From Chryseobacterium panacisoli (GTDB taxonomy: Bacteria > Bacteroidota > Bacteroidia > Flavobacteriales > Weeksellaceae): a stretch of DNA of 64,000 nucleotides. This document shows, in pieces, positions 23,601 to 31,530 of this stretch; position 1 is the first letter of the stretch; every line of letters begins with the position of its first letter. Location of the stretch: the NCBI RefSeq assembly GCF_008274625.1, contig NZ_VTRU01000001.1, positions 868,001 through 932,000 on the forward strand. Direction: 5' to 3'. Position numbers and translations under genes: made by a program. The notes under the pieces are model-generated. The model ran no database searches. It was not told the origin of the DNA and saw nothing but the letters and a program-made list of their open reading frames with translations.

Positions 23601-26544
23601 TATATTCTAATATTCCTTTTTTCATTTGATGAACTTCTGAAACCGTTTTTCCGGATCCGTCCTGTACAAAAACATTGACCAATGCATCAGGAATTGCTGA
23701 GAACACATACACTTTAGCCTTCTCTCCTCTTGATAATTCTTCTTTCGGAGCGATAACAGTAAGAAATGTTTTTTGAGCCGGTTTTAAAGAGGCTTTATCC
23801 CAAACACTGAAATACTGAGCACTTTTTATCGTGTCTTTCCCTTCGATATTGAAAAGTTCCAGCTGGTAATCTCCTGCTTCCAGTTTTCCTAAATCAAGAT
23901 TGGTTGCAGGCTGTGAATTATCAGTGGATGGCTGCTGTTGTCTTTCAACCAATACTTTTTCCGTTTTCCAGTTCTTGATTTCATCGTTTTTATCAAACAG
24001 ATCATGCGGAAATTTGCTGATGAATTCTTCTTTTGAATATTTAGGCAGATTCTGAACATCAGATTTAAAATTATCTCTAAAAATTCTGTCTGGAGCAGTC
24101 AGTTTCGACAGCTTAACCTGATATGGTTTTTTAAGATTCTGATCATTATAATTCTTGGTTTCTACCTTTACCTTTACATTTTCATCTGCAAAAGTATTGT
24201 TGATATTTTCTGCCTGAATATAGTGAGAAACGGAAGCTACTTTCAACTGCGTATTGGCAGTCTGTGTCTCTCCATTGATGTCTGTAACAGAAGCATTGAT
24301 GGCATAGTTATCAATTTGTATCCCTTCAAGTTTTTCATCTTTTTTAAGCTCCAGACGAATCGTAAATTCTCCTTTTTCATTGGTCTTCGCTTCGCCCAGA
24401 ATTGAGTTTTCATTATCATTGTCCTGTGGATACCAGCTGAAATATCTCCATCTGATATTCTGCTTCTTAATTTCATAGTTTACTGTGGTATTGTTCAGCG
24501 GAACACCGGAGAACATGACTGCTTTTCCTTTCAGCTCTATAGTCTGTCCGTATTTGTATTCATCCTTTACTGGATCAAAGGTGACTTCAAATTTCGGTCT
24601 TTTGTATTCTTCTACTCTGAAGTTTTTATATCCCTGGCTTTCACCGTCTATTCTAAGATAAAAATTACCGTTCAGTTTCCCTTTTGGAAGAATGAAACTT
24701 CCATGATAAGAACCAAACTCATTAGTAGTAAATTCCTGGGAAGAAACCTCTTCGCTATTGGTATTTAATAAAGTTATTTTTTGTTTTAATCCTGAAAGAA
24801 CAGATTCAACTTCTTTCTCCTGTCTCGTATTGATCACCTTGAAATAAACAGTCTGCCCGGGACGGTAAATACCTCTGTCTATGAAGATCTGAGCCGTTGA
24901 ACGGGTTTGTTTGTTAGGATTATAATCTTCAGCAGCCCCTCTGTTTCCATAAATCTGCATGATCTGGAAATCATTGGTCTTAGGCTGCTGGATCAGGAAA
25001 GTCCGGTAGTAGTCTTTACTTTCAGTAGAAGGGAATTTAAATACTCCATTTTCATTGGTTTTACCCTCAATTTTATTTAATGTTTTATTGGAAACAAATT
25101 CATAAAATCTAAGCCCTTCATTGGTTATTGGTTTTCCGTTTTCACTATTAACAAGCTTCAACTCATCAGAAAGAGGGTTTCTTTCTGTTTTAGACTGATA
25201 AATAATTCTGTTTCCGGACACCAGAAAATAAAGATTCTGTCTGGAATCTGAATCTTTCATGTCGGCTCCGGCAACCGTAAATTCTGCTACATATACTCCT
25301 GAAGGAAGTGGTTTCACTTCCAGTGAAGTTCTGTGATTCTGATAATCCTTAGGATCCGGAAGCTGGAATGTTTCTTTCCTTACAAGATTCTTTTTTAGTT
25401 TCCCGAAAGTATCGGAATAAGAGTTCTGAACGTATTGAAGCAACGAGGTAAAATCATCTTTTACTTCATAAATATTCAGGGTAAATTCTGATACATTCTG
25501 ATATTGTGCAACAAAATGAATCGGCAGGTTATTCTGAGTCTGTGCTTCATATTTTAAGGTCAGATATGGATTTACAATCTGAGCTTCTTTACTTTTGATA
25601 TTCTCAATAAATGGAGATTTCGGATATTCATTTTTGGCCTGTGCAGCCATTGCAATAGCTTCTTTGGGTTTCTTCTTGCCTACAAGTTCATCCATGATTT
25701 CTCCCATAATCATCACTTTATAATCTCCTTCTACATTAGATTTCAAAAGATTCTGAAGTTGTTCCAGTTTATCTTTACAGTGATTGAAATTACAATTCTC
25801 TGTAATATTCTCTTTCATGAAGTACAGCTTTACATTTCCGGTATTCTGAGCAATCAGTTCATCATAAATGGCATTGATCGCAGTACGGTTGGCTGTCAGT
25901 TCATTTTTTGTAAAAATGTTGTTTTCAGATAAAAACTCTACTTTCTTTATCGCATACCAGTCAGACAATGTTGGAAAATAGGCTATATCACCTGTTCCGG
26001 AAAATATGTTTTTATATTTTCCCAGAGAAATCTTTCTCATTTCAGGTTTTTCCTGATCAAGTTCCTGAAAGCTTTTTGTTAAATAATTTTTAAAATCAAG
26101 CTTGCTCCAGGTCTCAATCTGTGCAACATCCTGAGAATTGATATTGGTTCTTCCGTTTATTTTCCATGAGTTCTGGTTGTAATGATCCATGAAAAAACCA
26201 TTCAGTAAAACTTTGTATACCAATTTGCCTTCCCCGCTTAGTTTGCCTTCTGCATCTTTAAGTTTTTTAAAAAACTGGGAAGCGGAATCATTTTGGTCAT
26301 CGTCCACCGTCTGGTTTACAATACTGAATTCCGCTTTCAGAGAACGGATCAGTTCAAAGGCATTATTTTCTTTCATGGCTTGTTTTTGTATGTCTAAAAT
26401 AATGGGAAGATTAGATTTATAAGCTCCTTTCGTGCTGTTTTCAGCAATTTTTTTCCATTGGGTATCGTAATATTTTTGTGCGGATACCATCGAAAAGCTT
26501 AGCATTACAAGCAAAAGCATAAAAATCTTGGAAAATCTTTTCAT
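20641..26544 (-). CDS. Large alpha-2-macroglobulin family protein lacking the thioester
   Basis: The 1967-residue protein has a signal peptide ending at VSAQ. Residues about 25-340 are a helical N-terminal region. MG-type beta domains follow, including MG1/MG2 with IFIDRGIYRPGQTVYFKV near 555 and RPKFEVTFDPVKDEYKYGQTIELKGKA near 655. The A2M core (FYPDLKTDAEGNVNFEFTSPEALTKWKLMFLAHT) lies near 1210 and an alpha-alpha toroid at about 1420-1750. At the usual thioester site the segment reads ALPSLKNDQNNSADVIFNKW, with Ser1431 where Cys is expected and Val where Gln is expected. It cannot trap proteases covalently in the classical way. The gene is divergent from the UbiA-like gene with only 18 bases between start codons. 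Confidence 0.93.
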   Translation of the reverse strand: MKRFSKIFMLLLVMLSFSMVSAQKYYDTQWKKIAENSTKGAYKSNLPIILDIQKQAMKENNAFELIRSLKAEFSIVNQTVDDDQNDSASQFFKKLKDAEGKLSGEGKLVYKVLLNGFFMDHYNQNSWKINGRTNINSQDVAQIETWSKLDFKNYLTKSFQELDQEKPEMRKISLGKYKNIFSGTGDIAYFPTLSDWYAIKKVEFLSENNIFTKNELTANRTAINAIYDELIAQNTGNVKLYFMKENITENCNFNHCKDKLEQLQNLLKSNVEGDYKVMIMGEIMDELVGKKKPKEAIAMAAQAKNEYPKSPFIENIKSKEAQIVNPYLTLKYEAQTQNNLPIHFVAQYQNVSEFTLNIYEVKDDFTSLLQYVQNSYSDTFGKLKKNLVRKETFQLPDPKDYQNHRTSLEVKPLPSGVYVAEFTVAGADMKDSDSRQNLYFLVSGNRIIYQSKTERNPLSDELKLVNSENGKPITNEGLRFYEFVSNKTLNKIEGKTNENGVFKFPSTESKDYYRTFLIQQPKTNDFQIMQIYGNRGAAEDYNPNKQTRSTAQIFIDRGIYRPGQTVYFKVINTRQEKEVESVLSGLKQKITLLNTNSEEVSSQEFTTNEFGSYHGSFILPKGKLNGNFYLRIDGESQGYKNFRVEEYKRPKFEVTFDPVKDEYKYGQTIELKGKAVMFSGVPLNNTTVNYEIKKQNIRWRYFSWYPQDNDNENSILGEAKTNEKGEFTIRLELKKDEKLEGIQIDNYAINASVTDINGETQTANTQLKVASVSHYIQAENINNTFADENVKVKVETKNYNDQNLKKPYQVKLSKLTAPDRIFRDNFKSDVQNLPKYSKEEFISKFPHDLFDKNDEIKNWKTEKVLVERQQQPSTDNSQPATNLDLGKLEAGDYQLELFNIEGKDTIKSAQYFSVWDKASLKPAQKTFLTVIAPKEELSRGEKAKVYVFSAIPDALVNVFVQDGSGKTVSEVHQMKKGILEYTVEIPKDKSVSTLNLQFQLVAFNDVKTESAALNIKDTEKPLKIETVTFRDKLEPNSKEKWTVKVTGNDKEKINAEVLANMYDMSLDQFATNSFNWRKLYTPFVIVTSYGINNYLQQQNYQKRLRYFEDRYVQVPQFNWFDGDFYSLQGNAAGVVIQEGVKSPAYALPPSPIAGAKFKTARASVAKEVVMNEAVDAMAADADGVLDKDDQEKTLEKVAVRQNLNETAFFYPDLKTDAEGNVNFEFTSPEALTKWKLMFLAHTKDARAATLEKEVVTQKEFSVTPNYPRFLREGDELNLQSKLSNLTDKKLNGSAELQILDAFTNENISSKFGMSSGAQNFSLNENGSSALTWKLKVPDNVSSVIFKVVAKAGQYSDGEQQAIAVLPNRMLVTDAVPVFVKEGETKTFVLDNLKNNTSTTASNVSNTLELTTNPIWEIMFALPSLKNDQNNSADVIFNKWFADVLASEIFKANPKMKTVFEEYQNKGLLKSNLEKNQELKQLLLDETPWVLESKNEEEQMQKLALLFDVNTMKNSVGQNWDEFKKLQNPDGGFSWYPGYPSSYGTSLYILKNLGKINSWLKDNVKDYQSADQNAVTAKLIQYVDNEVNKYFDAKKGNVWNNWAMDYLDTRNYWEKQYPLKGKGATLKTLVKQKAKTAKITDFTFFGLHRAALLMNDYGLKEVSDKLMTYLKETSTDTKTQGVYWKQNLNDWGWFGSKVVNHAGALEAFNKLKSSDQNFIEDMKIWLVTQKEVNSWGSSRGTAEVIFTILNSGKSWTGAESDKATIVWGGKELVPQTQAAGYVKSTVKTEAVDKNLATVTVTKPGPGIVQGGLFWQYYEDLDKIKSSENYISVTKELYKKVKTVNGEELQKISSETPLKVGDKVTVRMILNTDRAMEFIHIKDMRAAGFEPVDVLSGYQWKNNLGYYQSTKDASTNFYIQYMPKGKYVFEYDVVANASGKFSNGMTTMQNYYAPQMNAHTKGSNVIISE

Positions 26545-26558
26545 ATATATTAATTTTG
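26528..26558 (+). promoter_or_regulatory. Promoter placed directly before the UbiA-like start codon
   Basis: TTG at 26528-26530 and TAATTTTG at 26551-26558 are 20 bases apart. The start of transcription would fall at about 26562, at the ATG at 26563, so the mRNA may be leaderless. The -33 part lies within the 5' end of the divergent alpha-2-macroglobulin gene. Confidence 0.5.
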
Positions 26559-26562
26559 ATAA

Positions 26563-27318
26563 ATGAACATTTTAAAAATACTGAAAAAAACTGTCATAGA
26601 CAGCCAACTTTATGTCTCTCTTATGGGAACTCTTTTTGCAGTATTTTTCATGAAAGAGCAAAACACATTCCGTTTCCCTACCTTTGCATTAATTTTCATC
26701 ACTTATTTCAGTGGTTATTTGTATACTAAATATCAATACACCAAACATTTTTTTAAAATAGTCATCGTAAATGCAATAGCCGGAATCACATGTGCTTTTT
26801 TAATCATTCATAATCATAATGAAATAAGACTTCTGAAATGGTTTATTATTGTCGTATTGGGACTGCTTTATAATAGCTTTTTTCTCGATGTTTATATCCG
26901 GAAAATCCCTCTGCTTAAAGTTTTCTATGTAGGACTGGTGTGGGCACTGGTGAATTGCTGGCTTACCCTTCCGGATTTCAACATTCCCATTTTCCTGATC
27001 AGCTTTTTCTTTATCACTGCACTTGTGCTTCCTTTTGATATCCGGGATATGAATAGTGATACGGTAAAAACCTTTCCTATGCTGATAGGTGTAGAAAATA
27101 CCAAATACATTGCCTACGCACTTGTTTTCATCAGCAGCATACTCTCAATTTTCTACCTTGAATTAGAATATGCTCTTGCTTTTTTTATGACAAGCATCGT
27201 AACTTATATTCTTATCTATTTCTCTGATAATAAAAGAGATGACGCTTATTACTCATTCGGGGTGGAAACTTGTTCGGCACTTCCTTTTTTATTTTTACTA
27301 ATAATGGAGTATTTTTGA
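26563..27318 (+). CDS. UbiA-like prenyltransferase-superfamily membrane protein
   Basis: The 251-residue protein has eight or so membrane helices. The loop LPFDIRDMNSDTVKTFPMLIGVENTKYIAYAL (from about residue 160) fits the second Asp-rich motif (DxxDxxxD) of UbiA-type prenyltransferases, and GLLYNSFFLDVYIRKIPLLKVFYVGLVWA matches the preceding helix pair. The first Asp-rich motif is not visible; the expected region reads GYLYTKYQYTK. It may be a divergent enzyme or an inactive relative. It is followed after three bases by recF, so the two are cotranscribed. Confidence 0.72.
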   Translation: MNILKILKKTVIDSQLYVSLMGTLFAVFFMKEQNTFRFPTFALIFITYFSGYLYTKYQYTKHFFKIVIVNAIAGITCAFLIIHNHNEIRLLKWFIIVVLGLLYNSFFLDVYIRKIPLLKVFYVGLVWALVNCWLTLPDFNIPIFLISFFFITALVLPFDIRDMNSDTVKTFPMLIGVENTKYIAYALVFISSILSIFYLELEYALAFFMTSIVTYILIYFSDNKRDDAYYSFGVETCSALPFLFLLIMEYF

Positions 27319-27321
27319 CGA

Positions 27322-28401
27322 ATGATTATCAAAAAGCTTTCCCTCTACAATTTCAAAAACCACTCTGAGAAAAAATTTGAATTTTCACCACAAATCAACT
27401 GTTTTGTGGGAAATAACGGTGTGGGAAAGACCAATATTCTGGATGCTCTGCATTATTTGTCCGTAGGAAAAAGTTTCCTGGGGAATACAGATGTCAATAA
27501 TATTAAAAAAGAAGAAGATTTCTTTACTCTTGATGCTGAAATTCAGAATGAAGACAGCGAAGATATCATCAGAATTACCCAGCCCAAGGAAGCTAAAAAG
27601 GTAATCAAGAAAAATGACAAAAGCTATGACAGGCTTGCTGATCATATCGGATACCTTCCAAGTGTTATGATTTCGCCCTATGATTCTAATCTTATTTCAG
27701 ATTCCGGGGAAAGCAGACGAAAGTTCCTGGATTCTATGATTTCTCAAACGGATTCAGAATATCTTTTTGACCTCATCCAATATCAGAAGACAATTCAGCA
27801 GCGAAATGCTTTACTGAAATATTTTGCCAAAAACAGAACATGGGATAAGGATTCTCTGGAAATTTATGATGATCCGATCACCAGATTCGGGACAAAAATT
27901 TTTAAGAAAAGAAAGGCGTTTGTAGAACAGCTCAATCCGATTGTTCAGAATTTTTATCAAATTATTTCCGGTGGGAAAGAAACCGTATCTGTTATTTATG
28001 AATCTCATTTGCTGGAAGATTCTTTTGAAAATCTTTTAAAGGAAAGCATCGAAAGAGATCGTATGCTCACCTATACTTCAAAAGGAATTCATAAGGATGA
28101 TCTTCTTTTTGAAATGGATCATGTTCTGATCAAGAAGATTGGATCGCAAGGACAGCAAAAATCTTTCCTGATTTCTTTAAAACTGGCTCAGATGAGTCTT
28201 GTGAAAGAACTCACAAAAAAGACGCCTATCCTATTGCTTGACGATATTTTTGATAAACTTGATGATACCAGAGTTTCACAGTTGATTGAACTTGTTAATC
28301 GTGAAAGTTTCGGACAGATCTTCATTACCGATACTCATAGGGAAAGAACTGAAAGTGTGGTAAAGAAAATCAACGAAGAAAGTATTATTTTTGAAGTGTA
28401 A
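27322..28401 (+). CDS. recF: DNA replication and repair protein RecF
   Basis: The 359-residue SMC-like ATPase loads RecA at gaps together with RecOR. It has IKKLSLYNFKNHSEKKFEF at the N-terminus, Walker A GNNGVGKT at residues 30-37, the central PSVMISPYDSNLISDSGESRRKFLD segment, a signature region GSQGQQKSFLISLKLAQ near 270 and Walker B PILLLDDIFDKLD near 300-312. Length and motif order are normal. It lies three bases after the UbiA-like gene; a DciA-like gene follows further downstream. The dnaA/dnaN genes are not nearby. Confidence 0.96.
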   Translation: MIIKKLSLYNFKNHSEKKFEFSPQINCFVGNNGVGKTNILDALHYLSVGKSFLGNTDVNNIKKEEDFFTLDAEIQNEDSEDIIRITQPKEAKKVIKKNDKSYDRLADHIGYLPSVMISPYDSNLISDSGESRRKFLDSMISQTDSEYLFDLIQYQKTIQQRNALLKYFAKNRTWDKDSLEIYDDPITRFGTKIFKKRKAFVEQLNPIVQNFYQIISGGKETVSVIYESHLLEDSFENLLKESIERDRMLTYTSKGIHKDDLLFEMDHVLIKKIGSQGQQKSFLISLKLAQMSLVKELTKKTPILLLDDIFDKLDDTRVSQLIELVNRESFGQIFITDTHRERTESVVKKINEESIIFEV

Positions 28402-28448
28402 TTCGGGATACGGGGTACGAGTTCCGAGATGCGTTTGAAATTTGAGAT
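28402..28448 (+). repeat. Short degenerate repeat remnant after recF
   Basis: The spacer between recF and the next gene reads as units of the form CGGGATACGGGGTACGAG and TTCCGAGATGCG, similar in style to the GCGAG-rich units at about 15355-15450. It shows no hairpin or T run, so it is not a terminator. Confidence 0.4.
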
Positions 28449-29132
28449 ATGACAGCAAAAATCCTCATCTTTTTATTTTCAGGGCTTTTTCTATTTTCTT
28501 ACGGGCAGAAGAAAAAGAAAAAACATGTAGATCTACTAGCGGAGTATCACTCTTTTAAAGACGGCGAGCTTAGAAAGGATTTCAGCCCTACACCTCTCAA
28601 TAAGAGAATAGCTGCATTTCCTTTTAGTAAAGCAACTAAGGTAAAGATCATTTCTTATAATCTGAATTTAAAAAGAAGCACTGCCAATTCTTATGTAACT
28701 CCCCCGCCACCGTCAAAAACGAAGGAAGACTCCATTAGACTTGCAAAATATTATGATAGTATTAAAAAAAATACAAAGTTTGAATTAAGAGAAGCTATTG
28801 AACAATCTATCTTTGCAGGCATTCAGGAATCCAGAACTTTAACATTGTCTGAGATTTCTGAGCTCACCGATGTAATCTACAATACCTGTGATAAGTATTA
28901 TTTTAAATCAGTTTCCTCCAGTGGTTGTTTCTTTCCAAGAAATGCAATATTATTCTATGATGAAGATGATAAAATTTTTGCTTATTTCGAAATTTGTTTT
29001 GAATGCTCAGGAATTGAATCTTCGCCCAGAAATATTCTAGATCCTTTCAAAACTTGTGAGTATCTTTATCCAGATTTGCAAAAGTTTTTTAAAAGTAAGG
29101 GGCTAACAACTGAATATGAAGAGAAAAAATAG
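28449..29132 (+). CDS. Hypothetical exported protein
   Basis: The 227-residue product has a signal peptide ending near LFSYGQ followed by a run of lysines. Near residue 80 is a proline stretch (VTPPPPSK), followed by a helical region and a C-terminal domain with four cysteines (SGCFFPRN, FEICFECSGIES, FKTCEYLYPDL). The CFPRN/CFEC arrangement could bind metal or form disulfides. I do not recognise a family with known function. It lies between recF and the DciA-like gene in the same direction. Confidence 0.7.
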   Translation: MTAKILIFLFSGLFLFSYGQKKKKKHVDLLAEYHSFKDGELRKDFSPTPLNKRIAAFPFSKATKVKIISYNLNLKRSTANSYVTPPPPSKTKEDSIRLAKYYDSIKKNTKFELREAIEQSIFAGIQESRTLTLSEISELTDVIYNTCDKYYFKSVSSSGCFFPRNAILFYDEDDKIFAYFEICFECSGIESSPRNILDPFKTCEYLYPDLQKFFKSKGLTTEYEEKK

Positions 29133-29133
29133 T

Positions 29134-29427
29134 ATGAAGAAGAAAAAACGCGAATATCAATCCTCCGAACTGGTGAAGTCTTTTGCCAGAATTTATGGCT
29201 TTGAACATAAACTTATAGCATTTGACATTAAAGATTTTCTTGAAGAATATCTTGATGAGAGCCTTTTCAAGGAAATCAGAAGTGTCAATATAGAAAATGA
29301 ATGCATCATCATTAAAATTGATTCTCCTTTACTGAAGCATGATTTTAAATTGCGAAAAAGCTTTTACCTTAAAAAGTTTCAGGATAAATTCGGGGAAGAG
29401 AAATTTAATGACCTTCAGATACTATAA
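29134..29427 (+). CDS. DciA-like DUF721 protein
   Basis: The 97-residue product matches the short DUF721/DciA domain of Bacteroidota: EYQSSELVKSFARIYGFEHKLIAFDIKDFLEEYLDESLFKEIRSVNIENECIIIKIDSPLLKHDFKLRK. DciA proteins help load the replicative helicase DnaB in bacteria lacking DnaC. An upstream in-frame ATG at 29116 would overlap the previous gene; I chose the ATG at 29134 just after its stop. The recF-DciA neighbourhood supports a replication link. Confidence 0.8.
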   Translation: MKKKKREYQSSELVKSFARIYGFEHKLIAFDIKDFLEEYLDESLFKEIRSVNIENECIIIKIDSPLLKHDFKLRKSFYLKKFQDKFGEEKFNDLQIL

Positions 29428-29450
29428 GGACAAGAGATATATTCCTATAG

Positions 29451-29478
29451 AAAATGCTACCTAAGGGCAGCATTTTTT
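29451..29478 (+). terminator. Terminator between convergent DciA-like and PF10136 genes
   Basis: An AAAATGCT/AGCATTTT stem with an inner CC/GG pair is followed by a T run on the plus strand and is flanked by A-rich sequence usable on the minus strand. Confidence 0.78.
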
Positions 29479-29486
29479 ATTTTTAT

Positions 29487-31517
29487 TTAATGTTCTTCTG
29501 ATTTATTAGAAATAGTACTGCTCATCAGGTCATCTGCTTTTTTATCCAATCTGGAACTTAATGGCAGGAAAAATTTCAGCGGATGCTTTGTAAAATATCT
29601 GAAAATTTCTTTATAGATCTCACTTACCTGTCCAAAATTCATCTTTCTTGATCTGAATGCCAGGAACATGGATAAACTGAAACTTACCAGGAAGTTGAAG
29701 AAACCAATCAGGAAAACCGTTACAAAAGACATCCAGAAAGTATAGGAATCTACTGAAAAATCTTTTCCATACAATCCCAATGCAAAGTTACCCGCTGCAA
29801 AAGTGATGTGCCTGATATCTAAATCGAGTCCGAAAAACATTCCTACCGGAGCTGTTGCTCCAAGGAACACACCAAACCAAAAGTTGGAAACGATTCCAGG
29901 CCAGTTCTTAGCATAGTATTTTGAAAGTCCTTTTGCAAATTTCTTTCCGAAAAAGTTTCTGATAGAAAGGTTTTTGGCAATTCTTTCCGGAATCTGGTAA
30001 AACACGGAATTGTTCCCGATATTCCCTGAAATAATTCCTGAAATAAAAAGATAAAACCCTGCAATACTTGCATGCAGAATCGCTTTTGATTTAAAAGGAT
30101 CAAGGTCTTTTAATAGTTTATCTGATCTGTCTACTGCCAGATTTTGTGAGAAAAATACATCCAGTCCGTAAATAATGGCAAGCGCCACCGGAAAAGCAAG
30201 CAACACATTTCCCACAAAGGCAATAAACTGACTTCGGAATAGCTTGGATACCAAATGGGCAAACTCAGTATTATTTCTTTGGGCCTTTCCTTCTTCAGAC
30301 AATACTTTTGTCATGGTAGCAGCAGTCATAGCCGGCTGTTTCGTAGCAAGGGTAAAGCCCATCAGATAGATCATTACGAATCCCATTGCATAGTTCATCG
30401 AATACAGAAAAGCGTGTGAAAAGTCACTTCCCGGGATATACCCGTACAGCATTTTCAAAACACAAAGTGCTCCTACAATGATTCCACCGCCGCTCGCCTT
30501 GTAGAACATCGTCATATATTCCTTTCGGGTAGAAGTGATGTAATGAGCTCCGGCTTCTGCGGTATGATTGGTAATAAGGTGGGAAATCAGCCTTGTACTA
30601 TCATTAATCAGATCAGAAATATTATTTTTATGAGATTTATAGCTCAGAATATTAAAGATCAGCTGTTTAGATTTTATCAGAACATCTTCATCGGTATCAA
30701 TGACCAATAACTGCACAATTTCATAAATTCGTTCAGTCTGCTGGCGGATTTTAAGCAGGGATTGATTAATTTTTCCGGAAATACCATATTTGGCAGAATT
30801 TTTAAAAGCAATATTCACAAACTCCAGGCATTGTTCTGCGTAGATTTTTATCTGCTTATATCTGCTGTCTTTGGAGTGAAGCTGAAGTTCAGGGTCTTTT
30901 ACCAGATCATCTGCTAATGTTTCCAGCTCATTCTGAAGGGCAAGAAACGGATTGTCCAGATTTCTGTACTGCGGAGCCATTCTCACCACTTCCACCTCCA
31001 TAGCCATCCCCGTAACTCTCCAGGAAAGAATATTCATAGAAAAAATGAGTTCTTTTTTCACATTGGGTTTCAGAATAAAATCTGAGGCTCCCATCATGTT
31101 TAAAAATTCATCAATCTCATTTTCAGGAAGATTATGCAGATATCTCAGGTCTTTCTTAGGCCTCAGACTCACATTATCAATCATAAACCACACTGTCTTT
31201 TCGTTTTCAACGGGTGGTAAGACCTTATTCAGGATTCTTTTTTTAAGTTCCGGAAAGAAGGCATTTTCTGAAAGAATATTAGCTTCCGTCAACGAAAGAT
31301 TGAAAGGTCTTCCTTTAAAGATATTGTGGATATAATACTTAAAGTTCTCAGCAAAATTAGGATTGCTTCTGAAAAAATTGAGCACATCTGTAAAGTCTGC
31401 TTCCTTAATGGTCTCTAAAAACTCTGCAAAGGGTTCTAAAGAAAGGGTTTCATTCTTAAAAGAAAAATATTTTTTAAGAACTGACTCAAAGTTTATGCTG
31501 GAATTAAAGAATTTCAT
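29487..31517 (-). CDS. PF10136-type membrane protein ('site-specific recombinase')
   Basis: The 676-residue protein has a soluble helical N-terminal half (about 1-330) and a C-terminal half with six or more membrane helices (about 340-640). FMIDNVSLRPKKDLRYLHNLP near 110 and YKASGGGIIVGALCVLK near 340 fit the family named SpecificRecomb after a Neisseria protein. No tyrosine- or serine-recombinase catalytic motif is visible, and a multispanning protein is an unlikely recombinase, so the name should not be taken as function. A -7 element TATCTTTG (31530-31523) lies right before the start codon. Confidence 0.8.
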   Translation of the reverse strand: MKFFNSSINFESVLKKYFSFKNETLSLEPFAEFLETIKEADFTDVLNFFRSNPNFAENFKYYIHNIFKGRPFNLSLTEANILSENAFFPELKKRILNKVLPPVENEKTVWFMIDNVSLRPKKDLRYLHNLPENEIDEFLNMMGASDFILKPNVKKELIFSMNILSWRVTGMAMEVEVVRMAPQYRNLDNPFLALQNELETLADDLVKDPELQLHSKDSRYKQIKIYAEQCLEFVNIAFKNSAKYGISGKINQSLLKIRQQTERIYEIVQLLVIDTDEDVLIKSKQLIFNILSYKSHKNNISDLINDSTRLISHLITNHTAEAGAHYITSTRKEYMTMFYKASGGGIIVGALCVLKMLYGYIPGSDFSHAFLYSMNYAMGFVMIYLMGFTLATKQPAMTAATMTKVLSEEGKAQRNNTEFAHLVSKLFRSQFIAFVGNVLLAFPVALAIIYGLDVFFSQNLAVDRSDKLLKDLDPFKSKAILHASIAGFYLFISGIISGNIGNNSVFYQIPERIAKNLSIRNFFGKKFAKGLSKYYAKNWPGIVSNFWFGVFLGATAPVGMFFGLDLDIRHITFAAGNFALGLYGKDFSVDSYTFWMSFVTVFLIGFFNFLVSFSLSMFLAFRSRKMNFGQVSEIYKEIFRYFTKHPLKFFLPLSSRLDKKADDLMSSTISNKSEEH

Positions 31518-31530
31518 TAGTACAAAGATA

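Noticed and set aside
29487..31517. Mobile element or integrase inferred from the family name 'site-specific recombinase'
   Set aside because: No catalytic recombinase motif, no terminal repeats, no att-like duplication and many membrane helices.
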